Assembly: GCF_937997405.1 (NCBI RefSeq)
Contig: NZ_CALKTL010000017.1
Location: 1-13,824, forward strand
Source: an uncultured Campylobacter sp.
GTDB lineage: Bacteria; Campylobacterota; Campylobacteria; Campylobacterales; Campylobacteraceae
Reading direction: 5' to 3'
Length of the DNA stretch: 13,824 nucleotides
The notes beneath the pieces were generated by a model. The model searched no databases, was not told the DNA's origin, and worked only from the letters and a program-made list of their open reading frames with translations. This document shows positions 12,950 to 13,824 of the stretch, piece after piece; the first letter of the stretch is position 1; every line of letters begins with the position of its first letter. The translations under genes and the position numbers were made by a program.

Positions 12950-13138
12950 ATGTTTGTAAAGCTAAACGACCGAACCTATCTAAACAAAGACAGGATCACG
13001 CGCATCAAGGTAGATAGCGTCCAAGACGGTATCAGAATTCGCTTCTACGAGGGGCAGTTTCAAGTCGCCAAAAGCGGCAGATTTGAAAGCGAAGAAAAAG
13101 CTATGGAGTGGCTGCAGAAAAATTTTATCGGCAAATAG
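12950..13138 (+). CDS. Small protein of unknown function in the fdhD cluster (62 aa)
   Basis: The start is well supported: AAAGGAG lies seven bases before the ATG, 17 bases after the regulator's stop, so it is probably in the same transcript. The product is soluble and has no Cys or His. Predicted strands are MFVKLNDRTYLNK, ITRIKVDSV, GIRIRFYEG and FQVAKSGRF, followed by one amphipathic helix, SEEKAMEWLQKNFIG. A small beta sheet with a C-terminal helix is therefore likely. I do not recognise the family. There is a loose resemblance to FlbD-like small proteins at the start only. Its position after fdhD and the ModE-like gene suggests a tie to formate dehydrogenase maturation or regulation, but this is context only. 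Confidence 0.75.
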   Translation: MFVKLNDRTYLNKDRITRIKVDSVQDGIRIRFYEGQFQVAKSGRFESEEKAMEWLQKNFIGK

Positions 13139-13529
13139 ACGCCAAGCGCACTTCATGGCCGCGCGAGCAGCTTGAGAACAAATCCCGCAAAATACGCTTT
13201 TGGTGATACGGTAGCGGCTTGCCGCTCATTAACACTACGATAATTCGGTGGTTTGTGCTTTCAAGAAGAGCTTGCGCAAAGATGTTGCGGTAAATTTACG
13301 GCGAGCGAGCTTCGGATATAATGCCTAGCGTAGGTGTAAATAGAAGATGTAGCTACGCAAATAAGGTCTATGACGACATTCGTTCGCCAAATTTACTCGA
13401 AAGATTTCATCATTCAAACCCGACTTAACCGCATTTCTCAGCTAGCTTTGCCTATTTCGCCTATATAGTATTTATATTTTATTAAGTACTCATTGGATAT
13501 AGTCGCGGGCAAAATTCTAAGGGGAAATT
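13139..13529. other. Intergenic stretch with a weak hairpin and promoter-like boxes
   Basis: About 390 bases with no supported gene or tRNA. AGCGG (13213-13217) and CCGCT (13222-13226) form a 5-bp stem with loop CTTG, but only CATT follows, so it is a weak terminator candidate for the fdhD cluster. TATAAT occurs at 13317-13322, but far from any start codon. TATAGT at 13498-13503, in AT-rich surroundings, could be the -10 of the gene starting at 13530. These are by-eye suggestions. Confidence 0.4.
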
Positions 13530-13824
13530 TTGAAAAGCTTTAAACTTCGGTTTATTTATGCCGTCTGCGTGGTAGTCGTATGTGCGCTGTATCTGCTAGC
13601 CGAAAGATTAGGTCTTACAGAACGCAAACAAACCCATTTTACCGTTACTTCAGATACAAATGTCTCAAAAGTGCCGGGTCTTAGCAAATACGCAACCCAA
13701 GAAGAGGTCGATAGCTTCGCATTTCGCTACTGGGATATAGATTACAATTCAAATCCAGAAAACGTATTTAAAGAACCCGCCATAGACGTAGAGCTAAAAA
13801 GACTTTTAAAAAGCAAGCAAACTG
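13530..13824 (+). CDS. Hypothetical single-span membrane protein, N-terminal part (3' end outside window)
   Basis: The frame is open from a TTG at 13530 to the window end (98 residues plus one base). AAGGGG lies five bases upstream of the TTG, a strong ribosome binding site that justifies the unusual start. Residues 7-24 (RFIYAVCVVVVCALYLLA) form one hydrophobic segment after a basic MKSFKLR, so the protein is anchored in the inner membrane with its soluble part probably outside. The visible remainder (for example KVPGLSKYATQEEVDSFAFR) is hydrophilic. I do not recognise the family. It resembles the 162-aa gene at 1238-1726 only in design (TTG start, N-terminal anchor), not in sequence. Confidence 0.65.
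   Translation, partial: MKSFKLRFIYAVCVVVVCALYLLAERLGLTERKQTHFTVTSDTNVSKVPGLSKYATQEEVDSFAFRYWDIDYNSNPENVFKEPAIDVELKRLLKSKQT

Noticed and set aside
1..13824. CRISPR array, tRNA or rRNA gene, insertion sequence or prophage
   Set aside because: I found no regularly spaced direct repeats with unique spacers, no cloverleaf, no transposase or integrase frame, and no terminal inverted repeats flanking a gene.

Overview
The window looks like a chromosomal segment of a Campylobacter with moderate GC content (the C. gracilis / C. rectus / C. showae / C. curvus kind, rather than AT-rich C. jejuni). The nitrate reductase gene order napA-G-H-B-L-D without napC, the selenocysteine formate dehydrogenase, and the fdhD-ModE-like pair all fit Epsilonproteobacteria (Campylobacterota). 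Frequent AAATTT-type motifs and AGGAG-type ribosome binding sites agree. The species is inferred from the sequence and was not checked against any database.

Layout. Positions 2-406 (+) hold the C-terminal end of an AI-2E/PerM-type membrane transporter, closed by a clear intrinsic terminator. After about 340 bases without a convincing gene come two adjacent minus-strand hypothetical genes (771-1726). The upstream one has an N-terminal membrane anchor; the downstream one is strikingly AT-rich. Next is a tightly packed minus-strand operon for periplasmic nitrate reduction, transcribed from about 8330 down to 1893: napA (catalytic molybdoenzyme), napG and napH (iron-sulfur quinol-oxidising module), napB (dihaem cytochrome), napL (beta-propeller-like accessory) and napD (Tat-signal chaperone). 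Three of its junctions are ATGA stop/start overlaps.

A 535-base AT-rich divergent control region separates napA from a plus-strand gene for an FdhF-type formate dehydrogenase (8821-11073). Its reading frame contains an in-frame TGA at codon 144, followed directly by a stem-loop that matches a bacterial SECIS element. The TGA is therefore read as selenocysteine, and the gene should not be split into two ORFs. After fdhF comes a structured 3' region with several hairpins and a terminator. A three-gene plus-strand cluster follows: fdhD (formate dehydrogenase sulfur transferase), a ModE-type winged-helix regulator with a duplicated Cys-containing N-terminal module, and a 62-residue protein of unknown function. 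The window ends in the N-terminus of an unrecognised single-span membrane protein with a TTG start.

How the genes work together. Two bis-molybdopterin-guanine-dinucleotide enzymes, one reducing nitrate in the periplasm and one oxidising formate in the cytoplasm, diverge from one control region. Nearby lie a cofactor-sulfuration protein and a probable molybdate/tungstate-type regulator. This is a coherent molybdoenzyme island for formate- and nitrate-based anaerobic respiration. Most of it belongs to known families. The less explained parts are the regulator's duplicated N-terminal module, its small partner protein, the Asn-Ser-rich insert in NapL, the paired inverted repeats upstream of fdhF, and the two hypothetical genes at 771-1726.
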